Assembly (NCBI RefSeq): GCF_001640805.2
Contig: NC_066836.1
Location: forward strand, 5,172,892-5,236,891
Reading direction: 5' to 3'
DNA length: 64,000 nucleotides
Source of the DNA: Lates calcarifer
Lineage: Eukaryota; Chordata; Actinopteri; Centropomidae
This document shows, in pieces, positions 1-13,764 of this stretch (positions within the stretch are counted from its first letter, which is position 1; every line of letters starts with the position of its first letter). Position numbers and translations under genes: made by a program. Below the pieces are notes generated by a model. It saw nothing but the letters and a program-made list of their open reading frames with translations, was not told where the DNA came from and ran no database searches.

Positions 1-1320
1 ATTATGTATTACACCAATAGAGGGCATTTATCCATATCAAGGACATTCACTTGCTACTTTTGATACTTTGAGTAAACTTTGGTTTCTGAGGTAGAGACTG
101 ATGGAAAAATTACAGATTAAAGATCAGATTAAGTTTCATGTACTACAATAAGATTTTGATGGTGGCTTTAGTGTATGGCACACTGTTGGATAACAATAAA
201 TTAATAACTTTCCTTTCAGGTAAATTGAATATTATCATATTATATTATTATATTGAATGTTTGAATACTTCCTCCACCCCTGCACCTATCTTTACCAAAG
301 ATTTTTTTTCTATCATCTTTTTTTCTTCAAGAAAAAAAAAAATGTTTTTCAAGAATAAAAGCCCTGTAGATGTCATTTTCATAGGGTTCTGTTATAGTGT
401 AAAATAAAGTACACTAGAACATCATGAAAGTGTGTTTAAATAAAGTTTTTAAATAGTAAATGTGAATGATGAATAAGATGGAATAGAGCAGAATAGAATA
501 AATCTTATTATTCTTACACACAAACACAGTGTGCCAGACATTATGGACCACCTATAGATTGTAAATGTGGAATGAGATGTGAGCAGTTTCAGCAAATTAA
601 AGCAATCTTGTAAGAATGTGCATGTAATGGCACATTTCTGTCTCGGTTCGTCCCCCTCCTCCTCTTAACATTCAGGAAACGCGTCGATTTATAATTCTCG
701 GTAAATAAAGGTGGTTGTCAGGGGTTACTGCTGCGGTTGCTAAGCAACACATACAAATAATGCAAGCAAGCAGTGTTTCAGACTGTAGCGTCGATAAATA
801 TTTAGCTTTTCCGACCCGTGTCGATAGTAACGCTGATGGAGAAGCATTAAAATAAACAATGACGACATTTTCATTACTAATACTGACATAATATTATAAT
901 ATTAATACATCTCTCTCTTCATCAGCAGCCAGTCAGAAACTTCAAGATTTACATGATTTTTTCAGTCATTATGATCTCGTGAATTTGGAAAACTAACTGC
1001 TGATTTTTTTAAAAACTAGAATTTATTTTTAATAGCGTATAGCCTATTTCCAGGTGAACATTACCATGAAAAAAAGAAGATATAAATAGACGTGCAGATA
1101 ACCCTATATCTCAATTACTAGGGAGTCATGCAAAAATCATCCTCACTGGAAAATATCTTCGCATACAAGAGACATATATACATCAAAACATTAATTCTAT
1201 ACATCAAAACATTAATTTAACCTTACTTTTTTTGTTTTTCATTGCAAGTGACGGGCAGGCAAATATTGAAAAATTGGGTGTAAAACCATCCCCGAAGTGT
1301 AATTTTAAAGGAGGGTAATG
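1..1320. other. AT-rich intergenic DNA upstream of the myadm-like gene
   Basis: I see no coding region or RNA gene here. The short open frames are AT-rich and have no recognisable protein similarity. The only site I would single out is a 13-bp inverted repeat at 736-748, listed separately. The stretch probably holds distal promoter sequence of the gene whose 5' UTR exon ends at 1548. Confidence 0.6.
736..748. promoter_or_regulatory. Palindromic X-box-like (RFX) motif
   Basis: The sequence GTTGCTAAGCAAC is a perfect inverted repeat of GTTGCT around a central A. It resembles the X-box bound by RFX transcription factors (GTTGCC-type half sites facing each other). It lies roughly 600-700 bp upstream of the likely 5' UTR exon of the myadm-like gene. 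Function is inferred from motif similarity only. Confidence 0.3.
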
Positions 1321-1329
1321 GGTGTGTTG

Positions 1330-1548
1330 TAGGCAGCAGAGTCCCGGGTTGCAGGGAGGAGGTGGAGAATTCAGACAGATGTGAATAACGGTGCAGACAT
1401 TTGATGCCTACTTTGGTTTGCTGGGCGGGGAGCTGTTACTCTGAGCTGCTAGTAGATCCAGTCAGGGAGCTGAGGAGGTGCAATTTCTACGCGTCTCTAT
1501 CGCTGGACGTCCTGGAGAACAGAGAACAGCAGCAGGCGAGCACACAAG
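1330..1548 (+). other. Probable 5' UTR exon of the myadm-like gene
   Basis: A GC-richer island (about 1320-1548) ends in a strong donor, CACAAG|GTAAAC, with GT at 1549-1550. The next good acceptor before the coding exon is TTTTCTTCTTGCAG ending at 5494. This gives one non-coding leader exon, a roughly 3.9-kb intron and a single exon carrying the whole reading frame, the layout known for vertebrate MYADM genes. The 5' end of this exon is a guess; only the donor is well supported. Confidence 0.45.
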
Positions 1549-2748
1549 GTAAACAACTTTTAGATTTAAAAAAAAAAAAAAAAAACATGTCATTTGGTGA
1601 GGGTTTTTGCGGGAGGGGAAAGTGTTTCCTCAGCTGCAACTTGTTGCATCTTTTTTATCTGCATGAATCATGGGCAAAGTGTGATATTATCACCAGCTAA
1701 GGTGCTTTTATTTTTTACGTTAAGAGGGAATTTTCACGGTTTAAAAAGAAAAAGGAGCTTTTATTCTGACATGCACACTTGGAAAGGTGCCTATATGAAA
1801 ACAAAGCTGAAACTTGGAGGAAAACTTATAAAGGACTAACTTTATTTCTAAGTTGCTCCGTGGTGAGTTTATAGCAACATTATCACACACAAGATTTTCT
1901 TCTTTAGTATTTTTGTTATTTGTAACTTTCAGACATTCAACAAGAGCATGATGTTTTCACAAGGTGATTTTCTTTACCTGAATATTTAGCAAAATGCTAT
2001 GTTCGTCCATATTTATCTGTGTTTTTGTGTCAGTTTGTGTTTAGTACGCTGTAGTGTGGTGTGTGTAGTGTGTGTGGTGGAAGCTGGGTGCGGCAGGCGG
2101 CACACCCACCCTCACTGTCAATGAATGAACCTCTGCATGAACCTAAAACACAGCAGCGAAAAAACTACCCTCTACTTTCTTTTACTCTCTCTTTTTGCCT
2201 CGTGGCTGCTATGATTTAAGACACTGATTCAGATTTCTCACTGACAAGTCCCTCATTGTTCTGCGCTTAAAACGAGCAGCTGTATCCAGAAGATGGTGGG
2301 TCAGTCTGCCTTGAAGAAAAGATGACGACCTTCAAAAAATAATCAGAGAGATTTAGTCACTCATGATGGTGTAAATACTGTTACAGGGTGTTGTCCGGGC
2401 TGATTACGACAGAATACTGAATATTTGGGATTTCTTTTGCTTTGAAAAAAGGTTTTAAAAAAAGCAGAAAATGGTCTATTTTGCCTCAGCCTTCGACACA
2501 CATGCAATGGTTTAACCTTAATAAACTAATATACTTAGATTGAGCTGTTACATATATGTACGTACACACACATTGGGTTGGTCTGCCAACAGAGCTCATC
2601 TTGTGCTTCGACCCACGGATCCTCTGTAAGTGGATTATGGGTGAAATAGAGTTAGTGATATTGTGTCATGACAACCAAACAAGCAGCACACATGACCTCT
2701 CAGCCTGAGACAAACACTTGTTTCCTGAACATCTCTGCCTTATGATAC

Positions 2749-2793
<45 letters not shown>

Positions 2794-2802
2794 CGTGCGT
2801 GC
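2749..2802. repeat. (GT)n microsatellite
   Basis: A run of GT dinucleotides flanked by GTGC units, in the presumed first intron of the myadm-like gene. Opposite-strand open frames here encode only Thr-His repeats and are not genes. Confidence 0.95.
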
Positions 2803-3189
2803 AGAACACCCTCCCCTCCTGCTTGAGTGACTGTACAGAGGACCATGATGGTGTCACATCCTGTTTGCTGTCCTGTTGCAAGCCTGATGCGTGAACCTAT
2901 ATTCAGCACCTCTTCCATTTGGGGAAGTGCCCCCCATTTGTGTGATCCTGTCGTGTTTTCCATGCTGTGCTCTGAAAAGGCACTTTTTCCACACTGAGCT
3001 CTTGTTTCTTTTTTTCTCCTTTCCTCTGCCATTTTCCTCTCCCATTTCTTTCCTGACTTGATTCCATAAGCAGCAAAGTAATGGCGGCAGGAGTGGCGGG
3101 ATTGATTTTTCCATTACGACCCTCTGTATACGTTTTATTTTGAGTGGTTTACACGAAGCATAATTGGTACCCTGACTTTAAAGCTAGAG

Positions 3190-3475
3190 TGGGAGTACTG
3201 AGCTGGGAGGGAGAGAGGGGACAACTGATGGAAAAGAGAGGGAGAGGGAGTTGTTGCCCAATGAGACTATGAGGAGGGAGAGAAAGGAGAGGAAAAGAGA
3301 GAAAAAGGAGAGAACTTGGCAAATATGACAAAGTTACCAGTTGTTCAGCAGCAGCCAGACTGCAGCACATCTGGAACACATCAGTAAGTTGGAAAATCTT
3401 ACAAGAAATAAGGGTGGAGGGGGGGTAAGAGAAAAAGGGAGAGAAAGGAGTGGTGAAAGAGAGGGGCCAGGTGGT
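3190..3475. repeat. GA-rich low-complexity tract
   Basis: Purine-rich sequence built of GAGAG, GGGAG and AAAGAG units, interrupted near 3330-3395. It lies in the presumed myadm-like first intron and has no coding signal. Confidence 0.8.
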
Positions 3476-5617
3476 GACTCACTCTTTTGCTATTCTACTC
3501 CATCACGATGTTTAAACTATGTGTCCTTCTGCGGCTGAGGCACAGGGCTTCCCCCGTGTTCCTCCCTCCTTTTACTCCCCTCCCCTCCCTCTTGGCTTCA
3601 AGTAAGTCATCCTGCAGGATTTTAAGGGTTTCTTTTTCCATTTCTGTCTCTTTTTGCCTCCTTTTTTAAATTCATACCTCACCACAGTTCAGCTTTTCCC
3701 CTCCCCAGCCTCAACTGTGTCATAGATGTTTAATAGTACTAATGTAAACAGGCCTTCTCTCCTTGTTTATAACTGTCTCTCTGTGTAAACTGGGAACATG
3801 CAGTACAGCGCCTGTGGAGTCAAGTGGGCAATGGGCTTTGGGAGGGATGGGAGGGAGGACAGCCGCTGTGGTCAGAGTGTCTATGCACTGTAAAAAGCCT
3901 CCAATCCTTATCAGCTGGTTTCAAGACTTTTCAGAAATATTAAATGTCAGAAAACAAACATCAGCTTTCCTCAGGATCAGTCCCTGAGAATCAAAAAGCA
4001 AGAGCTTCTTTATATAGACGCCATTAAATCCCAACATTCAATACAAATCCACTGTAGAGGGGCAAGAGGATATCGGCTGTACCGTATTAATGACAGGCAG
4101 CGTCATAAGGTCCCAGTGCAGTGCAGCTGCGGAATGGGTTGCGGTTTGAGTAACTTGTCTCAACTGGAAATACCCTCCACTGCCTTTGCAACAGCTGATG
4201 CAACCATTTCACACCTGATTGTTCACCTCAGAGCCTGTTGAAAGCATGACGTCACTTGAGTTTGGCGCCGTTTTGTTGTCGTTAAGCAGTGACAAAAAGA
4301 GTATACAGCGAACCAAATCAAGCGAGCAGCAAAAAATGTTTTATCCTGATCAACACTGGTCGTGATGTGCCAGACCTCGTGATCTCAAGCCCTAGTCAAG
4401 ACATATTCCCACGAAAACTTTTAAGTGAGACTGTGCAACTTTAGAAATAAGTAATGGCACGGTCATTTGGTCATGACAGAGAGGCTGAACTCATAGGCAA
4501 TAAAACACGTCACTGTTCAATTCAACAGACTCAGTGGCTTCATTGCTATGCCCTTACTTGGTCTGGTTTGACTAGTAGCTTATTTGGCTATTGTTAGCAA
4601 ACTTAAGTTAACTTAATGTAAGATATTGCTGTAATTTTATAATCCTTCTCTACTGATATTCTCAATTATGGCTATAGAGGCCACTTTTCAGCAAAATAAA
4701 CATATTCTTACTTTAGAACACAGACTGTATCTTCTACTGAAGCAATCATTTACAAAATTGACATTAAATGGAACGACAATAAATCAATGTACAACTTTTG
4801 TCGTAAGTGATGTGCTAACCCTACCCAAGCCTAATAACACTGTAGAGGTACTTTGATGCTTTTACCTTTAATTCTAACAGTTAACAGCAAAAATTGGTTT
4901 TCAGTGCCTTTAAGATGCAGTTTTCATCAACAGAGTTCAGGATTAAAGACTAAGCTGCCTCACAGTTAAGATCTCTATTCTTTTGCAGTGTAGATGAGGT
5001 GTCCGGGAGTGGAACAACTGAGGAGGGTCATGTTTAGAGCACGATGACAGACACATCGTGGGGTCGGTGGAGGTTGCGGTGCCACACCCGTCACAGAGGA
5101 CATAAGCATGAAGGAATGTCATAGTGAGACAGTCTGCACTCAGGACAGGAATGCTGTTGTGAAAACAGTCTAGAGTTTGATAGGAGGCAGAAAAACTGTG
5201 TTTACCAGATAATTTGAGCAGATGTAAATGTGCTGTGACGAGTGTGACCACAGTGCAGTCATTATTTGGGATCTGAAATTGTGTTTTCATGGTTTTACTT
5301 GTTTCAACCATTCATAACACAATAGCAGCATTGTGTGTCTAAGAATGTGTCTACATAGTATGTAGGAGTACCCAGCCTGTTTAAGGGGAATTGCAAACTG
5401 TTGCCCTCATGTGGTCATATCTTGTACTTCATCTAAAGGTCATGAAAAATTACGTAAAACCCTAAAATCTCTTTATTGTCTTTTCTTCTTGCAGTTCTCT
5501 CTGTCTGAGTGGCTGATGGTAAAAATCTGAGGAAGGAACTTCCAAAAGAAAACAAAGAAGAGTCACATCCCACAGGAACCTTTTTAGCTTCACTCATCAC
5601 CAGCTACATCTCTCATC

Positions 5618-6499
5618 ATGGCTATTGTCCTCCACTCCAGCCCTCTCCTATGGACACGGTTGGCAGCCCTGGTCTTCTCCTGTGTGGCCTTCTCCGTGGC
5701 GGTGCATGGTGCCAGGGTAAACCACGGCACCGGAGACTGGTGCATCTTCTGCTGGGCCTTCAGCTTCGCTGGGACTCTGCTTGTCATCCTGGTGGAGCTG
5801 TTTGGCCTTCAGACCAGAGCCCCTGTCTCCTGGAAGAACTTCCCCATCACATTCGCCTGCTACGCCGCCCTGCTCTGCCTGTCCGCCTCCATCATCTTCC
5901 CCCTCTACTTCCTCAAGGGATCCTGGGGCCAGAATGAGGTTTACAACTACCGCATCGTGTCAACTGTCTTCTCCTGCCTGGCCACCATCGCTTACATGAG
6001 CGAGGTGAGCATCAGCAAGGCGCGTCCTGGCGAGGTGGCTGGCTACATGGCCACAGCCCCTGGCCTCCTGAAAGTCTGCGAGACCTTTGTGGCCTGCATC
6101 ATCTTTGTGTTCGTCAGCGACCCCGTGGTGTACGACCGTCACGATGCACTCAAGTATTGCATGTCTGTCTACTGCATCTGCTTCATCCTGTCGGCGGCCA
6201 TCATTGTGCTCTGCATAGGCGAGTGCACCGGCTGCCTCCCCTTCCCGTTTGCCCGCTTCCTGTCCGCCTATGCCCTGCTGGCTGTGGTCCTCTATCTGTC
6301 AGCGACCATCATCTGGCCCATCTTCAACTTCGACCCCAAGCACGGTGGAACAAAACAAAGGCCGTACAACTGCACCAGCGCTCAGGGGCTGTGTGTGTGG
6401 GATAAGCTTGTGGCAGTGGCTGTTCTCACTGGTGTCAACTTCATCCTCTACCTGGCCGATCTGATCTACTCCACCCGCCTAGTGTTCGTCAGTGCTTGA
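5618..6499 (+). CDS. myadm: Myeloid-associated differentiation marker-like protein (MARVEL family)
   Basis: A single uninterrupted frame of 293 codons starts at ATG 5618, the first in-frame Met after the acceptor at 5494. It encodes an eight-pass membrane protein with hydrophobic segments near residues 14-31, 41-63, 75-98, 112-129, 149-167, 180-200, 212-236 and 261-281. These form two four-helix MARVEL units, as in MYADM (human protein about 320 aa). [20 protein letters not shown] and the NCTSAQG loop look family-typical. MYADM proteins sit in ordered membrane domains and help organise the cortex and Rac1 localisation; that role comes from the mammalian protein, not this sequence. GC is much higher than in the flanks, so the exon stands out. 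A poly(A) signal AATAAA occurs at 6539-6544, and a stronger one at 8150-8155 is followed by a GT-rich element. Several fish myadm paralogues exist and I cannot say which this is. Confidence 0.9.
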   Translation: MAIVLHSSPLLWTRLAALVFSCVAFSVAVHGARVNHGTGDWCIFCWAFSFAGTLLVILVELFGLQTRAPVSWKNFPITFACYAALLCLSASIIFPLYFLKGSWGQNEVYNYRIVSTVFSCLATIAYMSEVSISKARPGEVAGYMATAPGLLKVCETFVACIIFVFVSDPVVYDRHDALKYCMSVYCICFILSAAIIVLCIGECTGCLPFPFARFLSAYALLAVVLYLSATIIWPIFNFDPKHGGTKQRPYNCTSAQGLCVWDKLVAVAVLTGVNFILYLADLIYSTRLVFVSA

Positions 6500-8149
6500 G
6501 GGAAGAGAAAGAGGATGTTAGGCCAGCAGTATGCTCTGAATAAAATTGAATTTGGCATGTTTTTAAAGGCTGTCAAACTGCTGTCAAATATATTGCTGTA
6601 AGCAAATGCGAGTGTGCTCACTGGGTCTGTTTCTTTAATGGTGTTCACACCAGCTACAGGAGCTTGTGGGTCATGACTGAAACAGGCAGTTAAGTTATAC
6701 CACAAATGGTAGAACAAAACAGCATGAGAACAAGAAGTGACCCACAGCACTTGTATAATGGTTGAGGTCAGATGAGGGTGTATTAGACGAAGTGAACATG
6801 TCTTTTCAAAGAAGGTGACGAGTTCATCTTGTCAACCTGCATCATCAAACCCATGTCTTATGCTTTTTCGGCCCCAAAACTCACTTGCAAACCTGCCAAA
6901 TTTGATTTTGTGTGAAGTATACTGCCAGCCTTAGGACCTTAGAGAGAGAGAAGGGGAAGAAAAGAGGAAGGGGTTGAGGTCAGTGGCTATGTTTACACGT
7001 ACAACAATATTCCCTTAAATTACTGAGACTTTCTGTTCATGTGTTGGAGCATCTAAATGTCAAACATTGCTTCCAGTGACCTGAATAGACTCTTACCTTG
7101 ATTATGAAAGACCTGAATGTGATTGCTGGAACATGCTGATATTACCCAAGATATTAAAATACCTTTTTATCCATTAGGATGGCAGATCAGTGCCCATTAC
7201 AATACTCAAAATATACAACTTTTTTTATGTATACAGGAATGTTTGTGATGGATATGAGTAAGCTATTAACAGAATCTCCCAAACAAGACTCTTAACAAGG
7301 ATACAAGCTAACACCCAAAATACTATGTGCATGTAAACATAGTCTGTAATGACTGATGATGAAAAAACAAAGTAAACGGTGGCTTCTTATTGTGTTTCTG
7401 TTTGATTTTTTTGCATAAAGTATATGTCAGTGCTCTGCCTTAAGTTTGTTTTAAATTTGGTTCCAATTATAAAAAGACTGCCGAGCAGTATTTCTGTTTT
7501 AACTGCTAAAGAACAAAGCGTAGGAAGAAATTTAGTACTAGTTATACGAAGTCAAGAGAATGACATGAAATTGGAAATCAAGGACTTCAAAGAAAGTGAA
7601 ATTTTTGTTTTGTTTTTCAATGGTTTCATTAAAATGATAGACTGTTTCGGGTTCCCAGAAGTACGCAGTGCAGCTGTTCAGGTTGTATTCTTCATTAGTA
7701 CTTTTACACGGCTCCAATGTTTTAAGACTTGAAGTAGTGCAAAAATAGTTTACAAGATGTTAACATGAATGCTAGGCTAGCTTTTTGCTCCTGTTACGAG
7801 ATATTTGTATCTGTATCTGCAAGCTACAATCATATGGCAAGAATATATATGTGGAAAGAACATATGCAAGATTGTGGATTTTAAAAAAAACAAGTATGGT
7901 TAAAGTGCACTTAATATTAGTATTTTCTGTGTGTTTAAAGTCCTGGTGTCTCTAAATATCAAATCATCGATTAAGACCAAATTCACACACATTTTTGTTG
8001 ATTGGGTGTATTGGTTTAGTACTGCTGTAAAATATATATATATACTCAGAGAAAGAGACCAAAGAAGATGATCCTCTCTCTAGATGTTGTTATATTCTCT
8101 ATGTGTGCTTACCACATCAGTGTTGTAGGAAAAGATAATCCAGGATTTC
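6500..8149 (+). other. Probable long 3' UTR of the myadm-like gene
   Basis: No further coding frame follows the stop at 6499. The stretch is AT-rich and ends at AATAAA (8150-8155), with a TGTTTGTGTGTGTGG downstream element about 20 bp later. That supports a distal cleavage site and a 3' UTR of roughly 1.65 kb. The proximal AATAAA at 6539 could give a short form. Confidence 0.5.
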
Positions 8150-8155
8150 AATAAA
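8150..8155 (+). terminator. Polyadenylation signal AATAAA (myadm-like gene)
   Basis: AATAAA is followed about 20 bp later by a GT-rich element (TGTTTGTGTGTGTGG), the usual pairing at a vertebrate cleavage site. Confidence 0.6.
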
Positions 8156-8274
8156 ACCACATGGTAAACAGATGTTTGTGTGTGTGGTTGTATTATTTGA
8201 TGCTTTAGTTTGATTAAATGTGTCATGTGATGCACTTATATGAATATTCTTTTATAGTTTTTAACCACAGTAGA

Positions 8275-9015
8275 GGTGTGGTTCTAGGCATGTCATGGAA
8301 AGTAACTAAGGACATTTACCCAAGTACTGATCTTATGTATGATATTGAGGTACTTACTTGAGTATTTCAATTTAATGCTACTTTATGCATCCACAACATT
8401 TCAGAGGGAAACATTCAACTTTTTACTCCACTACATTTATTTGACAGCTTAAATTACAAGTTACTTTTAAGATGAAGATTTTACACAATGGATAATATAA
8501 CAAACTTTTAAAATACATTTAAAACACATTAGTAAAAATGAAACCAGTGGTGTACAAAGGCAGTGTGTAGGACACATGTATGAGAGTTGCTAACAGCTCC
8601 ACCAAATGGTTTTAGATTTTCTCTCTCCAAACCTCTCACATGGTTTTATTTAAATAAATGTTCAAATGATCTCACGATCAAAGATTAAAGAAAAAGTCCA
8701 AAAACTGAAAACAGATGTGTGAATCAGAGGTTTCCTCTCCGATTAATCAGCTCAAGACCCCTCACACCAACCTGGTTTATAACAGTGTGGGTAAAACAGT
8801 TCAAACCAGCTCCACCTGCAGCAGCTACAACAGTCACACACTGCTATTTATTAATCAGCATTAATCGTCTAATTATGTCAGTAATAAATCAGACAGAGGG
8901 ACCAAACCAGAAATTTTACTTTAACTGCACATTTTACTGCTAATACCTAAGTTTTATGTAGGTGAGATTTTTCGTGTAGGACTTGTAATGGAGTATTTTT
9001 GCTGTATTGACACTC
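8275..9015. repeat. Teleost interspersed repeat (non-autonomous DNA-transposon type)
   Basis: The block contains phrases typical of a very abundant fish repeat: 'acatttacccaagtactg', 'gaggtacttacttgagtatt', 'tttttactccactacattta' and 'ttgacagctt'. Its 3' half (about 8790-9010) resembles 50985-51290, including 'agctccacctgcagcagcta' against 'agctccacctcgaacagcta' and 'gtaatggagtaat/tatttt'. No intact transposase frame is present. Family assignment is from memory of fish genomes. Confidence 0.6.
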
Positions 9016-12000
9016 TTATGTCCATCACTTTAACATGAAATACTTTGACAATTATTGGACGGATTTTCATTTTGACACTCCCATCACAAGTGTTTGCATG
9101 CTAACATGCTAAACTAAGACAGTGATCATGGCATTGCCACTGTGATGTTAGCAAACTGACAATACCTTATGGTAACTTGCACCCCTACAATAAAAAGCTA
9201 AAATGAATATAAAACATAATCAATGATTTAAAAAGATATTCACAGGCTCTAACACAGGCTAACTGTAACTTTCCCATGAGATTTAACAACAGTGATTTGA
9301 AAACTGTCTTTAATTGGTCTGTATATAAATGAATTTACATAAAAAAGAATGAGCTGGCTGTTTGAACTAAAAGTAAACTGACTATAAATCAGCATCTGCT
9401 CAATACACACTATTAACAGTACATTCCACTGTTTACTTTATCTCTCACCACATTTTTTACTTTCCCCACCTCCGCCCTTCCTTGACAGATTCAGACAACT
9501 CACAGGGGCCTCAGTGTGCCTCAGAGCTCCAGGTCTGTGACAGTCAGAATCAGAGTCCACTGTGATTCAGATCAACTTTAAAGGTTTGGCTACTTCAGGG
9601 GGCAGAGAGGAACACCATCAACATTTCACTCGCCTATAAATATATGGCCAGGAAAAAAGGGGTCAGTGGCGCCCAGTTCTGACACAATGACATGTCATGG
9701 AGTTTAGTTTGTTTAAGGAAGGGTCGTACCCTCAGGCATGAGAACCTGGCTACTACAATAACAAGTCCAGCTGCTGGCAAATTAAGGAGTTAGTGTCCCT
9801 GGAACACAAGGCAGGAAATTCATGACTCAACTTCATAACTATCCATGTGCACGGAATGATGGAGGAAGTATTCATGTCTTTTACTTTAATAAAAACAATA
9901 ATACCACACTGTAAAATTAGGTATAAGCTTTTAAGAATAATCAGGAAAATGTAAGGTATAGCTATTTGTAACTGTTCAGTAAGGGACTTTTCATCATGGA
10001 TTAACCTGATGATTATTTTTCAATTAACTTTTAAAAAATCACAATTACCTAGAGCCCAAAGTGACATCTTCATGATGCGTGATTTCCCAACTGACAGGCC
10101 AAACCTCACAATTATTCAAATTAAATTGAAATTATCGAAATAACTAAAGCAAGTAGCAAATCCTCAGCATCTGAGAAGTTAGAACTATGACCAATAATTT
10201 CAGCTCTACTTGTTTTAACTGTTTAGTAGTTTAATTTATGGAAAGTGTCATATTTTATAAGACTGTCATACTTTATGTAATTTAAAAAAATCTTAATCTT
10301 ATTTCTCTACAGTGAGCTATTTGTGCTCAGCTAGTCCCAGAGGAAAGCAGTCTGTGGCATTTTGATGAGGTTTACAATTAAATTTCTCATGATCTTCAAA
10401 TTCAGTTTTATATTTTCTGAAAATGTCTGTTGGAAATCCATGTTTTTGTTGAATGTAGGTTATAGATAAAAGGTGTTTGACAAGCAAGGTGACTGGGGTG
10501 CAGAGAGCTCAGCCTCAAGACATTTATTATGAAAGGGTCATCAGGCCCAAATGAGTCTTAACTGTCCAGATCACGTCATGAGGAGTTTGACCTCCTTTCT
10601 TCAGGCTGATACAGGATGGTGAAGATAAAGACCCTGTGTTTTATCACTGTAGGCACTGAAAGACTGTCACACCTGCACTTTATCTCACCAGGAACTTTAT
10701 TTAGCTCTATATATTTGCTGTTGGCCTTAATCTTATCTTTTACTCTTTATGGACCAGGAGAGAAGTAGTGTTTCTAGCATCTCTGTTTTTAGCTTGATCC
10801 ACATTTTTATTGGTATATTATTTTATTTAATCTATTTTTTAATATCACTCTTTCAAATATACTGTATATTTTATTGCTTTTATGTCCTTTACTGATTGTT
10901 CCTGCTCATTTTCATCAGTCAGCATTGTATGTTTAATGTGTCAAATTTATGTCTACATTCTGTTTAGTTGACACAACAAAACAACTTTCCTTTTGTTTTA
11001 CATTTGAAAATAGTGTCTTGTAAGATCTTTAGGGGTTTAAAATATAATCATCTATGTCTTCAAGAAACTCAGATTCCATTTAATGAGCCTGCGTGCCCCA
11101 AAGTTTTAGTTTGTGTTTCAGTTTGTCAAGCAGAACGGGTATAAAGAGAAAAATCAGATAGCAAAATGGAGGACAGTATGACTCTGAGTATAACATAATA
11201 TAATGTTTCCCATTTTTTCTAATTCTGATCATGTGCCATGAAATGCAGATGTGCAAAATGTGATTTAAATGTCTTTTGTGGTTCATAACTTATCATAAAT
11301 GTCATCCAAAACATGTGATATAACACCATGTATTTTTTATTTTTTATTATGACCATTATTCATGTACTGCTGAACCCTGGAGAGATTTCTCTTCTCCTTC
11401 ATAATGAAAAACATTTACTGTCTTTTATATCTCCTTGGCCACTTAAAAGTACATTTTGGCAAGATTCAATCTTGGCTGACATGAGTCTGCACTGTTCATG
11501 TTGTTTTAAACCATCTCCCATATGCTTTGCTACTGTTATATACAGCACAAAGTGCTGTGGGGAGTGGTCTTCCTTCTCTCCTCAAGTAACTAAATTAATT
11601 CTTGGCCTTCCCACTCTGACCCATAAAAAGAACAAAGAGGTTAAGTCATCAGCACTACAATAGCGTGATACAATCTCAAATAAAAGAGGCCACAGAAAGA
11701 ACTCTGCCTCAAACACAGCATCGTGTTTCCACTCTTAAAGCGGATGTGTTGTTCTTGACGCAGCCAAGAGTAAAGTGTGGAACAACAGGCACTTGAATGA
11801 CAATACAAAACACACAACTAATTACAATAGACACACAGATGTGCCGAGTGCTCGAAAAGGCCAAACATTCCTCCAGTGCCGAGGCTCGTGTATCCTCACT
11901 CTCCCACAGAAACAGCTTGTAGTTTTTCTGCTTGGCCTGACTCTGATTTCTAACCTCGTCCCTTTCCAAGCCCTTTCCAAGAGTCTCAATGGCAAACAGC

Positions 12001-13760
12001 TGTGCAAGCTGTGTGTAAGTAACAAGTGAAGTAATTTTGTTGGGTTATTTCCTAATATTCTCATTTTATTTCAACACATTTGTGTCCTTTTAGCCCTTTG
12101 ACCCTTGACTGCATGGTCATATGCTGCCTCCAGTACAGAATCTCAATTTCTACATTTTTTAAAGAGGAACTCCACCATTTCTACAGATAAAAGTCAGTTT
12201 ATTCATCATGGGAAGATCTGCTGAGTTTGCAAAGAAACAAACTGTGGTTTTAATGGTGTAAAGGGGTGGAGGGGGTTGTCTTCAATGACAAGACTGCAGG
12301 AAGACACTACTCCTGCCCAAGAAACAGCCCCACACATGATACCATATAAAACCACAACTTGCACAACTTGGTCTTTTTACAATATGATTTCTGAACAGAT
12401 TAAACAAACAAGATATAATATGGTATATAGAGAGCTTCAGGGGTGGATTTTGTTACCGTTTGACAGAGCCAGGTTAGTCATCTCCCCCTTTTTTCAATCT
12501 GTTGTGACACAATCAGGCAGACATGAATATAAAAATGACTGATGTCCATAAACACTGTAAATTGTCTCTTTGGGGTCTGTGGCCAAATAAGGTTTAGCCT
12601 AGTTGTAGTGAAATGAAATCAGTTATCAGTCATTGGATGTCAAGCCCAGCCTTCTGAACTTAGTACCGCATCACTGTTTTTTTTTAAGTGGGAACTGCCC
12701 AGATGGTATAAAAAGCAACCCATATTATCAACAACAGTTTTCACTCAGTCAAATAAAAAGAATGCCAATCCACCCTGGCAACACAAAAATTACATTCACC
12801 TCCACTGTGTTATAGCACTGACCAAAGTCTAAAAGATAAGTTTCTTGAAACTTGGGCAAACCTGCGATTTGTGTGAACTGACCCTTTAATAACTGATGTT
12901 AAACTGATTTCAACTTTTTTTATTAGTGTAAATACCATTGGTATTCTTAATGATAATAGAATTAGTGTTATATACTGTTAATTGAATTTCTATCATTAGT
13001 ATGAGCTAGCATAACAGAGTCAGTATTAGAGTTAACACCAGTATTATTGGGCGAATAGGAAGCAGTAACACAGCAGCATTATCACCACTGTTGTGGTAAA
13101 ACAATCTGTACACTGTATTAAGTCACATTAACAGCAGGCCGACAGCTATGTCCTGCTTCCACATACCTCAGTTATCCTATAGTTAGCTTGTCTGTTGGGA
13201 CTCTGGCTTTCCAGAGAATGCAGCCCAGTTTAAATGTAATGATCTTTAATCTCCTTATCTAATGAAAGCCTTTCCATTAGAGGTCCATTTGGCAGCTGTT
13301 GTAATGAATTCACTGAGAGATGTTTGAGATTATATCTCCCCCTGGTGAAACTCTGAGTGATTTCATGTAACAAGAGGTGTGGATAGAGGAGTAGGCCTAC
13401 CATATGTCACTAAATACCAGTACAACAAATTACAGTGTAAGAAACAAGTGGGAATCTTCAGGCAGGATAAAGTCTATTTTCATCATTGTATCGAATTCTC
13501 CAATCCAGGAATGAAACCATTTGAAGCAGCACCATTTCCTGGCGCAGCAAATCTCCTCACTGAATTTTAGTAGGTTGTTTTGTAGTTTAAAGTCAGGGTG
13601 ACCTTGCTTGTCTATTCATAGCCTGAGAAACTATGCTATGTAAAAAGACTAACAAAGTTCCCAAAATAACAAGAAGAGATTCAGCTAAAGGGCCAATCAA
13701 CTATCAGTTCTTTCCAGGTATTAGTAAGTAGTATATGAGAGAATATCATGGTTCTAAAGT
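9016..13760. other. Intergenic DNA without a recognised gene
   Basis: I find no splice-supported coding frame. A fragment near 9040-9165 with repeated 'catgctaacatgctaa' phrases resembles a common fish repeat. A second degenerate repeat near 9985-10200 contains 'agagcccaaagtgacatctt', also a phrase common in fish interspersed repeats. The remaining short frames lack composition bias or similarity to known proteins. Confidence 0.5.
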
Positions 13761-13764
13761 ACAC

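Noticed and set aside
2666..3114. Overlapping minus-strand frames with Thr-His runs
   Set aside because: Translation of a GT microsatellite.
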